DNA of 64,000 nt, from contig NC_134032.1 of NCBI RefSeq assembly GCF_964204645.1, forward strand, positions 4,738,916 to 4,802,915, read 5' to 3'. The notes under the pieces are model-generated. The model was not told the DNA's origin. It did no database searches and saw only the letters and a program-made list of their open reading frames with translations. A program made the position numbers and the translations under genes. Source of the stretch: Tubulanus polymorphus (Eukaryota > Nemertea > Palaeonemertea > Tubulaniformes > Tubulanidae). The stretch's first letter is position 1, and every line of letters begins with the position of its first letter. Shown piece by piece: positions 44,769-56,400 of this stretch.

Positions 44769-45675
44769 TATTGATTTGATGCTTCGTTTAGATGCACGAA
44801 TTGTCGTCTATTCAAAAGAATATTAAGAAAAACGCATCTATATATTGATACAATCTGTTGAATGAAAGCAGCCATTCAACAATTGTTCAGCCAGATTAAA
44901 TTAACTCCCAATTTGACGCATAAATCAAAAATAAATAAATTCCCAGATATCGAACACAAAACACTAAGATTCGTGAAATGATTATCGTTTGAAGCGACGA
45001 ATTTAATGGTTCTAAATCAGGAAGTTGGAATTGCATCGAGCTTGACGGGAAAACTTCTGAAATACGAACAAAAAACCGAAGTGACACCACGTTCTACTGT
45101 CGAAATCGAGGCTTTCGGTTGTGGCAAGCCGGGATCCATCCGGTGTCACACAGTTTTGTGATGTTATAATTCCATTTGTGGCAATTGCATTCCAGACTTC
45201 TCGCAGAAGTGTTTATACCATCATGATGACGTCGACAATCGAAAACCAATTGATAAAAAGATGACCAATTTTAGATGGGACGATAGTGGTGTGCGGTGTA
45301 GAAAGCGAGCCTAATTTGCATACACAGTTCAAGTCTATCCTCCAAACCTAATTTGCAGATTCAGTAATCTGCCGCAGTCGAGGCGATGACGTAAGATTAG
45401 AACCAATATCGTCGTGTTTGATAATGGACGACCGATCGAGCAAGCGCGCGTGTGTCGATTCTAACGACATCCTTGTTGTGTTTGTTGCCGATCGCACGAG
45501 GGAGACGAGTTATCGAATGATGAATGGTGGAGACATAACATTTGAAAATGAAAGACTGAAATCGCATTCTGCTTCCGTCTTTCTAACCAGGGCAGCTCGA
45601 TAGCGAAAGACAATATCCGATATTTTCAGAGTTCGCAAAGTTATCTGATTAATCAAATGTAAAATATAAGTATTT
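44769..45675. other. interval between receptor remnants
   Basis: No supported gene. A 61-codon plus-strand frame (45,418-45,603) has no recognisable features. Confidence 0.4.
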
Positions 45676-46055
45676 TCAATCGATTAACTTTCCTACCCGA
45701 ACGCGACCGGTTTTACATTCGTGCGTCGCTAGTTGAACAACAGCGAGTCTGAATTTACTGTAAGACAAACAAAAGACTAAAAAGTTCATACATGAATCTA
45801 CCAGAGTTAGACCGATAGCGATATTTCGCCGAACCATAAGAACCTCATCACCAGTTGAATTACCAGTTGAAGAAGATAGATTATTCCAAACCCAGCCCAC
45901 TGCAGCTTTTCGACAAATATGAATGATTCGAATGTGACAAATAGAGCTACAAGGCCGAACGACATTCTCAAAGCGCGTACGGTAACTCCAATGTGTTGGC
46001 AGTTTGATTCTTTTTGATTAACGACTTTTACCAATTCGTGAACATTTGATCGCAA
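45676..46055 (-). pseudogene. class A receptor fragment (TM6-TM7 and tail), frameshifted
   Basis: From 46,055: VRALRMSFGLVALFVTFESF looks like TM6 entry. After a frame change near 45,880-45,900 comes NNLSSSTGNSTGDE (loop) and IAIGLTLVDSCMNFLVFCLS with YSKFR, a TM7/helix 8 pattern (D-S-x-x-N-F-L-x-F-C-L). TM1-TM5 are missing. It is a second, more decayed receptor next to the one at 43,808-44,768. Confidence 0.55.
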
Positions 46056-46118
46056 TCAATGCCAAAACTAAGATGGCGTTTACACTGACAAGCGTGAATG
46101 ATACAAAACAGCTCCTGG

Positions 46119-46450
46119 GACCTTGACCTTTGACCTACAGGACCCGAAATGTAATCAGTTACTCGCAGTCTTTAGGATAACCCATTCAAAAAATGTCACC
46201 AAATTATCTTAAACCATCCACGAGATAGAGCCCGGAAATGAAAGATACATGACAGCTTCTAGTAACCTTCTGGTAACTTTGACCTTCGACCAATACGACC
46301 AGAAATCTAATCAGTTACCCATCCATAGAATTTCAGTTAGTTAGTTATCTTATACGGTTTATGAGTTAAAGCCCGGAAATGAAATCCGCAAAATGGCTTC
46401 CTGCGACCTTGTCCTTGGATGTACAGGACCCTAAATCTGTAACGATCTAC
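46119..46450. repeat. three irregular tandem copies with TTGACCTTTGACC motif
   Basis: Copies start near 46,119, 46,274 and 46,405. Shared words are CCCGGAAATGAAA, TAATCAGTTAC and CCTTGACC-like motifs. They resemble a dispersed satellite of marine invertebrates. Confidence 0.7.
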
Positions 46451-48643
46451 TCGCTCTATGCGTTTTACCTAGTGTGTATGTACATGTGCTTGTAATAATT
46501 GATGTAACAAGTTCTTCGTAAAAGACACGTGATATCTAAAATATATACATGTGTATATGTAATGTATAGTTCGTGTTTTCTGGACGATCATTGGAGTTAT
46601 ACTGACGAATCCTCTACTTTTACGAATGTCTCCTCTCCTCTTACGAATGTATCCTCTCCTCTTATACGAATAACCGAGAGATGTATCTCATCTCCGGTAA
46701 CGATAATCGGTATTGTACAACAATCTGGTAAAGGTAAATATTTTAGGCAATATAGGCGACGTTACAAGAGTCCTCCTGCGTCCACATAACTATGGTGAGT
46801 ATAGTTAAGAAGGGGTAGTTGTACCTCCACAGGAAAATATATAGTGCTCAACATTCCGATGACTGAAGTGGCTTTAAAGAATTGCGAAAATCCCCGACTA
46901 CACTCAGGTGTGCGGCTCCCGGAACTCCCACGGCTTGAGATGAGGAAAGTTACCACACACAGCATCACGCCAAGGGTTATTGGCCACTCAACTCAATCAC
47001 AATTCAGGGGTACTCGCACATATAAGCCACAAACAACCAAAATCAACCTAAATGACCACATGTTTAAAGGAAAATGAATCGATGTACACTTTATTTTCAT
47101 TAGAAATACACTGTACGTAATAACGGGCTAGTCGACTATAACTGTTCTCTGACGTATTCTTCCACTACCGGCGACGCAGCTCTATCTACGTTGACATTCT
47201 ACTGTCGCTCCCATCAGCTCAGCGGGGGCGTATCAGTGAGAAAGAAGGAAATAACTCTTTTATATATACACGGACTTAATTATCCCACACCGAAACTTTC
47301 GCAAAGCACGCGACTCAAGGTTCGTCATACAAAACGTCACGGGAACATAAATTTATTACACACTATTAAACGCGGTCGTCTCCCTCCACAAAATATAACT
47401 TATACGCGTGTACATGACAACACCCGGGACTTTACACCATCACACTAGCGCTTCTCTACACCAATTTAATTTAAACCAGACTTTATTGTCGGCCCGCAAC
47501 CCTGAACATCATCTGTATACGAACGACCAGACATACTGCTATGCCTACTACTACACGCGGGTATACGCACTAACGTCCGGGCGATACGACTAACTCGCCT
47601 CGGGTCCCGACACATTAACATTGCATGTATAACTTTTATTTATCCACTTATTCCCGTATCATAGGGCGTTGAACATTAAAATACGACTTCCTAGGGGCAC
47701 ACATCCCCCTAGGAAAAATGTTGGGGACTTGTTTTACTATATACACAAAGGCAGGGCGAACACACAACGAAACTCAACCACTTACATCTTGCTGCAACTA
47801 CTCTTCTACTTAACCCCTCAACGGTCGAGAGAAGTTGAGTCGGGTCGGGTCGAGTCGGCGAATCGCGCGCCTTTTATGGCGAGATTGCTGTACCCGGAGT
47901 GTCGCGCCACGCTTTTTGTTGATTTCGCGCCGCATGAATGACTGTGCTCGGTTCGAACTTTCAAATGGCTCTAAAATCTTCGTTTCTTCACCGATTCCTT
48001 TCAAGTAAACATTTCCTGAAAGCTTCTTTCTGAGGTCAATAGATAAAATAATAGAAACCGGCAGAAAAATTCTTTCCTTTGAACGGGAAGGGAGGGAAGG
48101 GCGCGTAGAAGCCGGTCTCGGCAACTGGCGCGCGCTTCGAACCCGGATAAAACGCTCACCGCTAATTTCCACTCCGGATTTCTTCATAAACGTTCTCATG
48201 CACTTCAGAACTATAAAATTATCCGGAGCGTGACGAGGAATGACCCGGAAGTGATTGACAGGGTGACGTCACATTCATAAACAACTCGCACGTGGCATCC
48301 GGTCCGGGGTGCTTGATACTAAACGATACTAAACCCCACCAATCAACACCCTCCAAATCCGACCCGAGGCATCAGGGGAATGGGTAAGAATGCCACAAAT
48401 CGCATTATCAACTAACTCGATTTTTCTCATGACTCCGAAAAGAAAGGCAACTCAGAATACGCCCGCGAGGCTCGCAGTACAACTAAATACCGACACAAAC
48501 TGACGTAATACTGACTCCTGAAATTTTGTTACAAATCTAATCGGTTACTAACCACATATAGTACGACACAACCGCAACGCGTTGTGGGGGCATAAAAATA
48601 GCAAAATTACATGTGAAATTTTATAAACAAAATAAAATATTTC
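46451..48643. other. interval without a supported gene; possible solo LTR
   Basis: On the minus strand near 47,880 a CCATAAAAGGCGC TATA-like box recalls the LTR promoter at 26,940, and the region could be a solo LTR, but I cannot find its ends. A 129-codon minus-strand frame (47,810-48,199) is basic and has no domain. Confidence 0.35.
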
Positions 48644-48966
48644 TTAAATACCAACAGCATCTAAAAAGGAGAGGTTAATTCTACTGCCGGTAACATATGT
48701 ATAGTTGAATCTGCAATCCAATTCAATGTTATCTTTATTGCACCGCAATAAATCGATAGTTCGGCAGTCTTGAGGAATAACCCGCGGGAGGCTTTCACCC
48801 AGTCCCCTTCCGAGGGTTATTCTAATTGAAATAACTATAGAAATTTTAAGATACTCCCTTATTGCTTTGTCTTTATCCTGACCCAGGCATAACTGTATTT
48901 CTTTTTTCAGCTTTACAACTGATTCCACTCAATTTGATAATTCCATTTTGAAATAATAATGTGTTA
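48644..48966 (-). repeat. unknown coding-like repeat, copy 3 of 3 (longest)
   Basis: A 94-codon open frame from 48,928: VVKLKKEIQLCLGQDKDKAI, then SLPRVIPQDCRTIDLLRC and DAVGI at the end. The first 110 bases match the copy at 24,779-24,893. The protein-like composition and recurrence at three loci suggest an old mobile-element gene or multigene family; unrecognised. Confidence 0.45.
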
Positions 48967-49019
48967 GTACTTGATTGTTGGTGACACCAATATTAGCCAG
49001 ACATGTCATTTATGAGTGC

Positions 49020-49650
49020 GTCACCTGCCGAAGTTAACGAGTGAAGCCACTACAGCAACGAATGGCAGACCTACCAAACTTCCGGCTGATGCCATTCAGC
49101 CCACCATTCAGTACAAAAATTGTTGATAACCACGGACCGGTCCTCGTGAAGTTGAACCGTAATACAACAACCAAGGGCTATTGCGCGGTATTGGTTTCAG
49201 CCGTGCTACAAGCTGTTCATTTAACTTGTGCCCAGGACATTTCGACGTCGGGATTAATGCAAGGCTTTCGAACGATTCGTTAGCACATGTGGTGCCCCTG
49301 CTCTTGCCGTTAGTGACAGCGCAACTTGTTTAAAAGTTCGTTGGTTGTAGTTAAGCCTAGATCGAGAAAAACTTCAAACTGACACGCAGGAGTACGATGT
49401 TCAGTGGAAGTTTGATCCACCCGCAGGTCCACGTCATCAGGGTCTGGTTTAACGCATGGTGCAAGAAGTGAAGAAATCCGTGAGACATATCGTCAAAGCC
49501 GACAACCTAGCATTTGAATGGGAGTAGTCTTCTCGATTATTGCCGGGCTACTGAGTAGTCACCCAATCGCCTCTGTATCGCCTTCGCCTCTAGACGAACC
49601 ACCGATTACTTCCAAGCATTTTCTCGTCGGGCGAGGTTCTTAACATAGTG
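49020..49650 (+). pseudogene. BEL/Pao-type integrase remnant
   Basis: An 80-codon open piece from 49,041: LPNFRLMPFSPPFSTKIVDN, TKGYCAVLVSAVLQAVHLTC and DISTSGLMQGFR match the start of the BEL integrase core (first catalytic Asp region). Fragments resembling EEIREITYR and LDEPPITSKHFLVG continue in other frames. It differs from the intact BEL element downstream, so it is an older insertion. Confidence 0.55.
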
Positions 49651-49841
49651 TGCAAATGCCGTTTTGAAGACTACGTTAGTAATACAAAGCTCGTAGGTCA
49701 GACAACCATGCCTGATAAATCATCTCCATTGTGAATCAGAATGAACAACATAAACCTTGTTTCGATAGATACTTGAGAAATGGTATATTATATATCGTTC
49801 TTCAGCTCAACATACAATCAAATGAATTAGTTTTAGATTGT

Positions 49842-50291
49842 CTATACTTTCTTCAATGCGGTAGTCAACCAAATTGGACATACACCATATACGCGGTCTT
49901 CTTTTGAGTAGGCTTTGTTAATTTTACATATAACTGTGACACCTGGATGGTCAAGTGGTTCGATGTCTGTGGCCGAGAGAGTTTCAGTGGATTCTCGATC
50001 TATAACGACTCCGCCTGAGATCTTCCGAACTGCCTTTTCACAAGATATAAGTTTGTTTTCCTCGGTTATCAGAGAGATGAAAACTCCGTAATTCTTCCAG
50101 TTTGTTAGAAGAATATCTCCAGCCTAAAAATTGAATTTGTGATCAATCTCTTTTCAAACAACATGTATATGTAATGTCAGGAAGTAATTTGGGCTTTTAC
50201 ACTTACGTCGACCTTTAATTTTTTTTTTTTGTCCATTTAATAGAATATCCTCTCCGAGTACGGGGTTTATTTGTACATCCGAAATATCCAT
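49842..50291 (-). CDS. small two-exon gene, function unknown
   Basis: Exon 1 is 50,291-50,207 (ATG at 50,289-50,291, MDISDVQINPVLGEDILL). Its donor is GTAAGTG on the minus strand. An 83-base intron ends with TTTTTAG, and exon 2 is 50,123-49,842 (GDILLTNWKNYGVFISLITE ... PIWLTTALKKV) with stop TAG at 49,842-49,844. The joined frame needs a one-base change in a run of 12 As in exon 1, so it is either a pseudogene or a homopolymer error. The predicted product is about 120 residues, soluble; no domain is recognised. It may be a host gene. Confidence 0.5.
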
Positions 50292-50378
50292 CGCTGCAAC
50301 GACTGAAATTAAGATGACATTTATTACCGATTGAGAATTTTAAAATGACTTGAGCACAGCCATTAATAACAGTCAAAT

Positions 50379-50870
50379 TTAACACTTATTTTGTTCTGAA
50401 TTCCTTCTCATTTTGTGATCAATAAATGTATAGTGCAACAGTGTAACAGTGCTTGACTGGATGAGGTCCTCGTCCAGATGATTCCAGTCCAGGGCTGTTT
50501 GCACGAAAAATGACTGTCTATATTGCTCAGTCTTAGCAGTTGGGACGACGAAAGGTTTGCTTTTGTTTCTTACTGAGCGATCTACAATGTTTGCAGCTAA
50601 ATAGTCGACAAACTTTTTAGCTCTCACAGAACGTCGCCCTGGCCTAACTGGTGTCAGGAAGCTGGTAACGGGAATTGCCGGGACCAACCCTTCCACTACC
50701 CGGAACATAAAAGTGAGTCGGAGCTGCTTCCGTCGGTCCTCCAACCTTGGTAGTTGTAGGTCATTTCTCACCATGTCCCCTCCGGGGCTCCATAAACCTG
50801 CGTACCTTCTATAATAAAATGTCAATTTTTTACCTGCCACCCCCATTATCAAACTCTATTGGAACATTAT
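50379..50870 (-). pseudogene. non-LTR retrotransposon (CR1/Jockey-like) 3' end of ORF2
   Basis: The 157-codon open frame matches the C-terminal region of such reverse transcriptases: LQLPRLEDRRKQLRLTFMFR, VEGLVPAIP and YRQSFFVQTALDWNHLDEDL (the SFF....WN.L pattern). The reverse transcriptase core is absent, so this is a 5'-truncated copy on the minus strand. A Penelope-like tail lies just beyond (about 50,875-50,990). Confidence 0.7.
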
Positions 50871-51147
50871 TCAAATATATTTCGAAACGTCGTGTCTTTT
50901 ATATATTTTTGATTGAATAAATAAAATCTGGTTTTTAAATTCTTTAAATCTGTAAATAGTGGGATTTTATCTTATTATCCGTTCACCACGTTTGAGTGTG
51001 GTAATCGTTCTTTCAAATATATTTGTTTAAAACATTTAACAAAAATGATGATAATTAATGACGACTCGAACCGCTAATTCTGAGCATGTGGGACATGCCA
51101 CCAGACCAACATTTAGATAAATTTGCATACACATTGGATTTTCACAG

Positions 51148-51886
51148 GTTACCCAAGCGCAGTCGAAGTTGAGGAATTTGTATTGAGTAAAGATGGTCAC
51201 TGCGGTGGTGAATTTTAAAGGAAGATGTCAGTAGAAAACTGCGCGCAGAGATGTTTGGATGAAACGGCTTATAATTGTGGTCAATTTAGTTACAATACAG
51301 AGACTCAGATGTGTTACCACCGTAAGGATCAGTGTGCCACATTGTCAACTCCTTGGACTACTGCAAAAACATACACCCGTATAATTACAGGCGGTAGGTA
51401 GAACAAATTTCATGGGGGGGGGGGGGGGCAAGAGTCGAGAAGAAAAGAGCGGGCATTTTTTGGATAAAGCAGCCGAATCAAAAGTGTATACGCGGTTCTT
51501 CTCTCGGTTTTGGATATTTTTGAAGAAATGAATCAAACGGTTGAAATTCCTGAGAAATTTAAAGCTTTTGACAATCTCTGTCCTGACGAAGACGGCGGTC
51601 CGGACATCCAAGACCACAGCCCCTAAATGCACCGTTCGTAATGTTCTGATATGAGTTTCGTCTGCTGGATGTTTCAGGTCGTATTCACGTTGCTATATTG
51701 CTTCCTCTAAAGCCTGGTGTCTGCACTTTGAACATTGTAGGTGACAGCCACATTCAGCATCTTACGAAAACAGTTTGCCCCGATGACCTATACGTCCAGG
51801 AGGAAAGAAGATACCTAAAAAGTGTCTTCAAGAAGTGCGGAATCTCCATGACACGCATGTTATATGAGCTGACAATAAAGATCTGA
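51148..51886 (+). pseudogene. two exons of a PAN/Apple-like domain gene, in-frame TAA
   Basis: Exon 51,148-51,393 is bordered by TTTTCACAG and a GTAGGT donor. It encodes SVENCAQRCLDETAYNCGQF and MCYHRKDQCATL, a PAN/Apple-like pattern of C...C...C..F.Y......C. Both exon borders are phase 1, as usual for shuffled extracellular modules. TAA at 51216-51218 interrupts before the first Cys pair. Exon 51,678-51,886 follows in matching phase (RIHVAILLPLKPGVCTLNIV) and ends at 51,884-51,886. Upstream exons are not seen. It was probably part of a secreted or membrane host protein. The BEL element is inserted 48 bases downstream. Confidence 0.55.
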
Positions 51887-51933
51887 TGTGTTCAAGAGCT
51901 CTGCTCAGTACTGTTAGTGAAAGGCGTGATTGT

Positions 51934-52150
51934 TGTCGGGAATTGTTATATGTCAGTTACCAGTAACGCACTCCCCTCAGTTCATGTAACCCCGCCTATG
52001 TAAGCCCCGCATGAACTTATGCTGTAGCGAGTAGATAAATAAATCAGAGTTTACTTAGACACCAAACATATTGGTCGTTGTTCACCTCTCCGGCGGTTTT
52101 GCTTATTTTACTCAAACCTGGACCATTTAATGTGGCAATCATAGCCCACA
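51934..52150 (+). repeat. 5' LTR of the BEL element
   Basis: 217 bp, TGTCGGGAATTG...ATAGCCCACA. Contains GTAGATAAATAAATC, a possible promoter or polyadenylation region. Confidence 0.95.
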
Positions 52151-52153
52151 TTT

Positions 52154-52166
52154 TGGTGCCGTGACC
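52154..52166 (+). promoter_or_regulatory. primer-binding site of the BEL element
   Basis: TGGTGCCGTGACC begins three bases after the LTR, the normal position and TGG start of a tRNA-primed site. Confidence 0.7.
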
Positions 52167-52203
52167 AGGATATACAAACAGTAAATTCAGAAACTCAGCC
52201 AAG

Positions 52204-53457
52204 ATGCCGTCGAAAGAAGAGATAATGCGAAACGCGCAAATTCGACAGATGACGAAACTTTTTGATCAGGCGAGGGAGTTACTTCATTCGGAAAGTGACG
52301 AAAGCCTAGACAAATTGTCTGGCGTCATAACTAGAATACGTACAAAATTGGAAGTTATCGCAGGATATGATTCGGAACTGATTGCGAACGCAGAGTTAGG
52401 GAAACTCGAAGACCTCGTATGTGAAACCGATGATTATATGAACGAAATAAACATCGAACTATCAACCTTCATCGGATACCTCGAACGGAAAAAGAATCAA
52501 ATCGAACCGACAACGCGCATGAAATCCGAGCAACAAAAAACTGCGAAAAGACCGATCCAGTTGCCGAAGTTATCTTTGCCAACATTCGATGGCGATATTC
52601 TGAAATGGCAAACGTTCTTCGATGGGTTTTTCTCGGCAGTTGATAGTGATGAGAACTTAACGAATATCCAAAAGTTCCAATATCTGTCCGCACAGCTAAA
52701 GGGCGACGCAGCAAAAACGATCGAAAACCTGAGTTTAACAAACGAAAATTATAATCAAGCTTTGGAACTTTTGTTAAACCGGTACGGGACACCACACAAA
52801 ATTGTGGCCGCATACATGAAAGCGTTGTGGGAGCTTTCACCACCGAGTGATCGCGACAACTCACTACGGAATTTCTATGACTCTCTGGAATCTTATATTC
52901 GTGGATTAAATTCACTCGGAAAATCCGAAGAATCGTACGGAGATCTGTTAGTACCCATCATAATGGAAAAACTTCCGAGCGGAACTAAACAACAGATTAC
53001 CAGAGACCACGGTAACAATGCTTGGAGCCTGACTGATCTAAGAAAGTCACTCCTTAAAGAAATTGAGGCCTTCGAGGCTAGTATCGAAAGCCTTACGATA
53101 GAGGATGATTTTCCCACCAACTCGCCGACCGTGGGAGCGTTCGCAGTTACGGCGAAAAACAGACATAATTTTTCACGGGAAAACGATCGAAAATGTGCGT
53201 TCTGCAAAAAGATCAATCACGTTGCGGTGGACTGTAAAACGTTTCCAGATGCTGAAAAACGCAGAGAAATTGTTGCTAGGGATAATTTATGCTTTAATTG
53301 TCTCTCGAGCGGTCACAAATCGACGAAATGCTTATCGAAAAACAGATGCAGAGTTACAAACTGTGGCAAAAAGCATCACACATCAGTTCATTTAGATGCA
53401 AAATCAACCACACCTGTGGCCGCAAAATCAACCGATGAGAAAGCTGACAGGGATTGA
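52204..53457 (+). CDS. gag: BEL gag, 417 residues
   Basis: ATG at 52,204, shortly after the primer site. The N-terminal 100 residues are helical. LPKLSLPTFDGDILKWQTFF with FQYLSAQLKGDAAKTIENL is the gag capsid-type core. Two zinc knuckle-like motifs occur near residues 331 (CAFCKKINHVAVDC) and 362 (CFNCLSSGHKSTKC). The frame ends at TGA 53455-53457, and pol continues in the same frame directly afterwards, so readthrough could give a gag-pol fusion. Gag forms the particle and binds RNA. Confidence 0.9.
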   Translation: MPSKEEIMRNAQIRQMTKLFDQARELLHSESDESLDKLSGVITRIRTKLEVIAGYDSELIANAELGKLEDLVCETDDYMNEINIELSTFIGYLERKKNQIEPTTRMKSEQQKTAKRPIQLPKLSLPTFDGDILKWQTFFDGFFSAVDSDENLTNIQKFQYLSAQLKGDAAKTIENLSLTNENYNQALELLLNRYGTPHKIVAAYMKALWELSPPSDRDNSLRNFYDSLESYIRGLNSLGKSEESYGDLLVPIIMEKLPSGTKQQITRDHGNNAWSLTDLRKSLLKEIEAFEASIESLTIEDDFPTNSPTVGAFAVTAKNRHNFSRENDRKCAFCKKINHVAVDCKTFPDAEKRREIVARDNLCFNCLSSGHKSTKCLSKNRCRVTNCGKKHHTSVHLDAKSTTPVAAKSTDEKADRD

Positions 53458-53487
53458 CAACAGTATCTGGGCGCCGCCGATGGAACA

Positions 53488-56400
53488 GTGTTATTAAAAA
53501 CAGCTATCGCGAACGCAAAAAGTCGCGAAGGCGTAACGACTAACGTAAACATCTTGTTCGACGAGGGCGCTCAGCGGAGTTTTATTACTCAAAGAACAGC
53601 CGAAAGATTATATATAAACAGTGAAGAAACCGAAACTATATCGATCAACACATTTGGCGCGAAACAATCAAGTGCGCGGTCACTGATTGTTGCGAACTTT
53701 ACACTATGTTCTGATGAAACCGACATACCGATAACGGCGTTAATTGTTCCACAAATTGCGTCGACAATGCGAAACCAAACCGGCAGATCTATCAAAGATT
53801 TACCGTATCTGACAGGTTTGAAATTAGCGCATCCGTTTTCTACCGAATCACACTTCGAAATCGACATTTTAATCGGTGCCGATTTCTATTGGTCAGTGGT
53901 CGGTAACCACACAATCCGCGGAAATGGACCCACGGCAGTATCTTCGAAATTAGGGTATCTTCTCTCTGGACCGTTTAGTGATTGCGATCCAATAAATACT
54001 GCACGAGTTTACAACGTGGATGTTACGTCACATCGTTCGGAGGAAGTCAACCTCCAAAAATTCTGGGATCTCGAATCCATAGGCGTAACTGATGCAACAG
54101 ATGCGGCTTCAAAAGAATTCAATCTACTCGACTACTGTCAATCAAGCCTGACGACATCCGACACGGGACGGTATACTGCGAAGTTGCCGTGGAAGAGTGG
54201 ACACGCCCCCCTTCCGACAAATTACTATGTTACTCGAAACATAACACAATCGATGATTCGTCGGCTATCGCCGCAAATTCGAAATGTTTACCACAACATT
54301 ATCATGGATCAATTATCGCGAGACTTCATCGAAGAAGTCACAGATGATGACCGAAACATAGGTCATTATTTACCGCATCGCGCGGTCAAGAAGGAATCGT
54401 CAACAACCCCTATCCGTATCGTCTATAACGCGTCTTTATCTACCGCGGGAAACCCTAGTTTAAATGATTGTTTGGAGACCGGTCCGACGCTGCTGAATGA
54501 CCTCGGTTCAATCCTGATCAGATTCAGGTTGCATAAATTCGGATTGTCGGCGGATATCGAAAAGGCGTTTCTTCAAGTTGGTCTGCACGATGATGATCGC
54601 GAGTATACGAAATTTCTATGGTTGACTGATCCTAAGAATCCAGAAAGTGAACTCAAAACCTATCGCTTCAAGGTTATATTGTTCGGCGTGGTGAGTTCAC
54701 CCTTTATATTGAATGCTACTGTTCGTTTTCATCTAAATAATTATAATAACCATGTATCACGTGACTTAGTTAAAAATATATATGTCGACAACGCGATTAG
54801 TGGATGTGAATCTGAGAGCGATCTCATGAAATACTATACGAATATCAATAGCATAATGAAAAACGGCGGATTTAAACTTCAGTCTTATGCTTCTAACTCT
54901 TCGTTACTAAAGGCCAAAGCAGATTCCGATAATTTATCGGACGAGAAAACTATTGTTTCTACGCTCGGACTCCAATGGGATACGGTGAATGATACGCTGT
55001 CATTCAAAAACAAACAAGCGTTCGCCAATCCTGACTTGATTACCAAACGCGAAATCGTTAAGGCTGTCTCGAGCCTTTATGACCCGTTAGGATACGTCTC
55101 GCCTGTCCATATTAAGTCGAAGATGTTCGTACAGCAGTTGTGGACGGAAGGTTATGAGTGGGACGAAACCCTACCCGAGCGCGTAGTCGAATCGTGGATC
55201 TCGTTGATAACGGAATTGCGTGAAATTAGCGAAAAACGCGTTGATCGACGCTACTCGAAATCGGAAGCGAAATCGGAAGCTAAGTACGAATTGCACACTT
55301 TCTGCGATGCGAGCCAATTGGCATACGGCGCTTGCGTCTATCTAAAACGTGGAGATCAGACGGTACTCGTCATGTCTAAATCGCGTGTGGCACCTGTTAA
55401 AAAACATACGATACCGCAGTTAGAATTAATGGCCGCGTTGATTGGTGCTAAATTAACAGATTACGTTCGAAACAGTCTGATTACTGAAATAGTCATAACA
55501 AAGTGCGTGCTCTGGTCAGATAGCCAGATTGTGTTACACTGGATCAACTCCGAGAAAAAGCTTCCCGTCTTCGTAGCTAATCGCGTGCGTCAAATTAAAT
55601 CGGTGACAACTATCGGTCGCTATAAATATTGTCCGACGAGTGACAATCCGGCTGATATGTTAAGCAGAGGAATATCGTGCGAACAAATTACGCGATGCAC
55701 GCTCTGGTGGAATGGCCCTAGCTGGCTTAGCAACGGTAATTATCCCACCTGCGACACGATCGATCGAGCAGTTTTGCTCATAACCGAAATGGACGAGGAC
55801 AAACAGCCTGACGAAAAAATCTGCGAAAACAACGAAGTCGGAATATGTAACGTAATAGATCAGAACGATTTCACTTCGTTAACAAGGCTATTACGCGTAA
55901 CCGCGCTAGTTCGACGATTTATTAAAAAGTTAAGACGCGAAAACCATGAATCGGATGAAATAACTGCTAACGAAATAGCAGAATGCGAAGATCTATGGAA
56001 CAAAGGTGTTCAATCGAGTTACTTCAATGACGTGAAAGTTAGTTTAGAACATAAATCTAAGAAAAGGCCATCACTTGTAAAGAAACTTCGTTTGTTTTTA
56101 GAAGATGATATCATTCGTGTTGGAGGCCGTCTCCATAACGCGCCCATCGGATACGATGCAAAGTTTCCGATATTGTTACCTCATTGTAGATATAGTGAAT
56201 TAATCGTACTGGATTCCCATAATAAGGTCAAACACCTCGGTACAGAATCTACTATAACCGTAGTCCGACAAAAGTATTGGATTACTCGTGTTCGTCAAGT
56301 GGCTCGGAAGTTGTTGAGAAAATGCGTCATATGCAAATATATCACCGGTAAACCGTACTCGTTACCAAACTGCGCTCCGTTACAATCTTCGCGTTTGAAA

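Noticed and set aside
47810-48199. 129-codon basic protein on the minus strand
   Set aside because: No recognisable domain; the region looks like possible LTR sequence.
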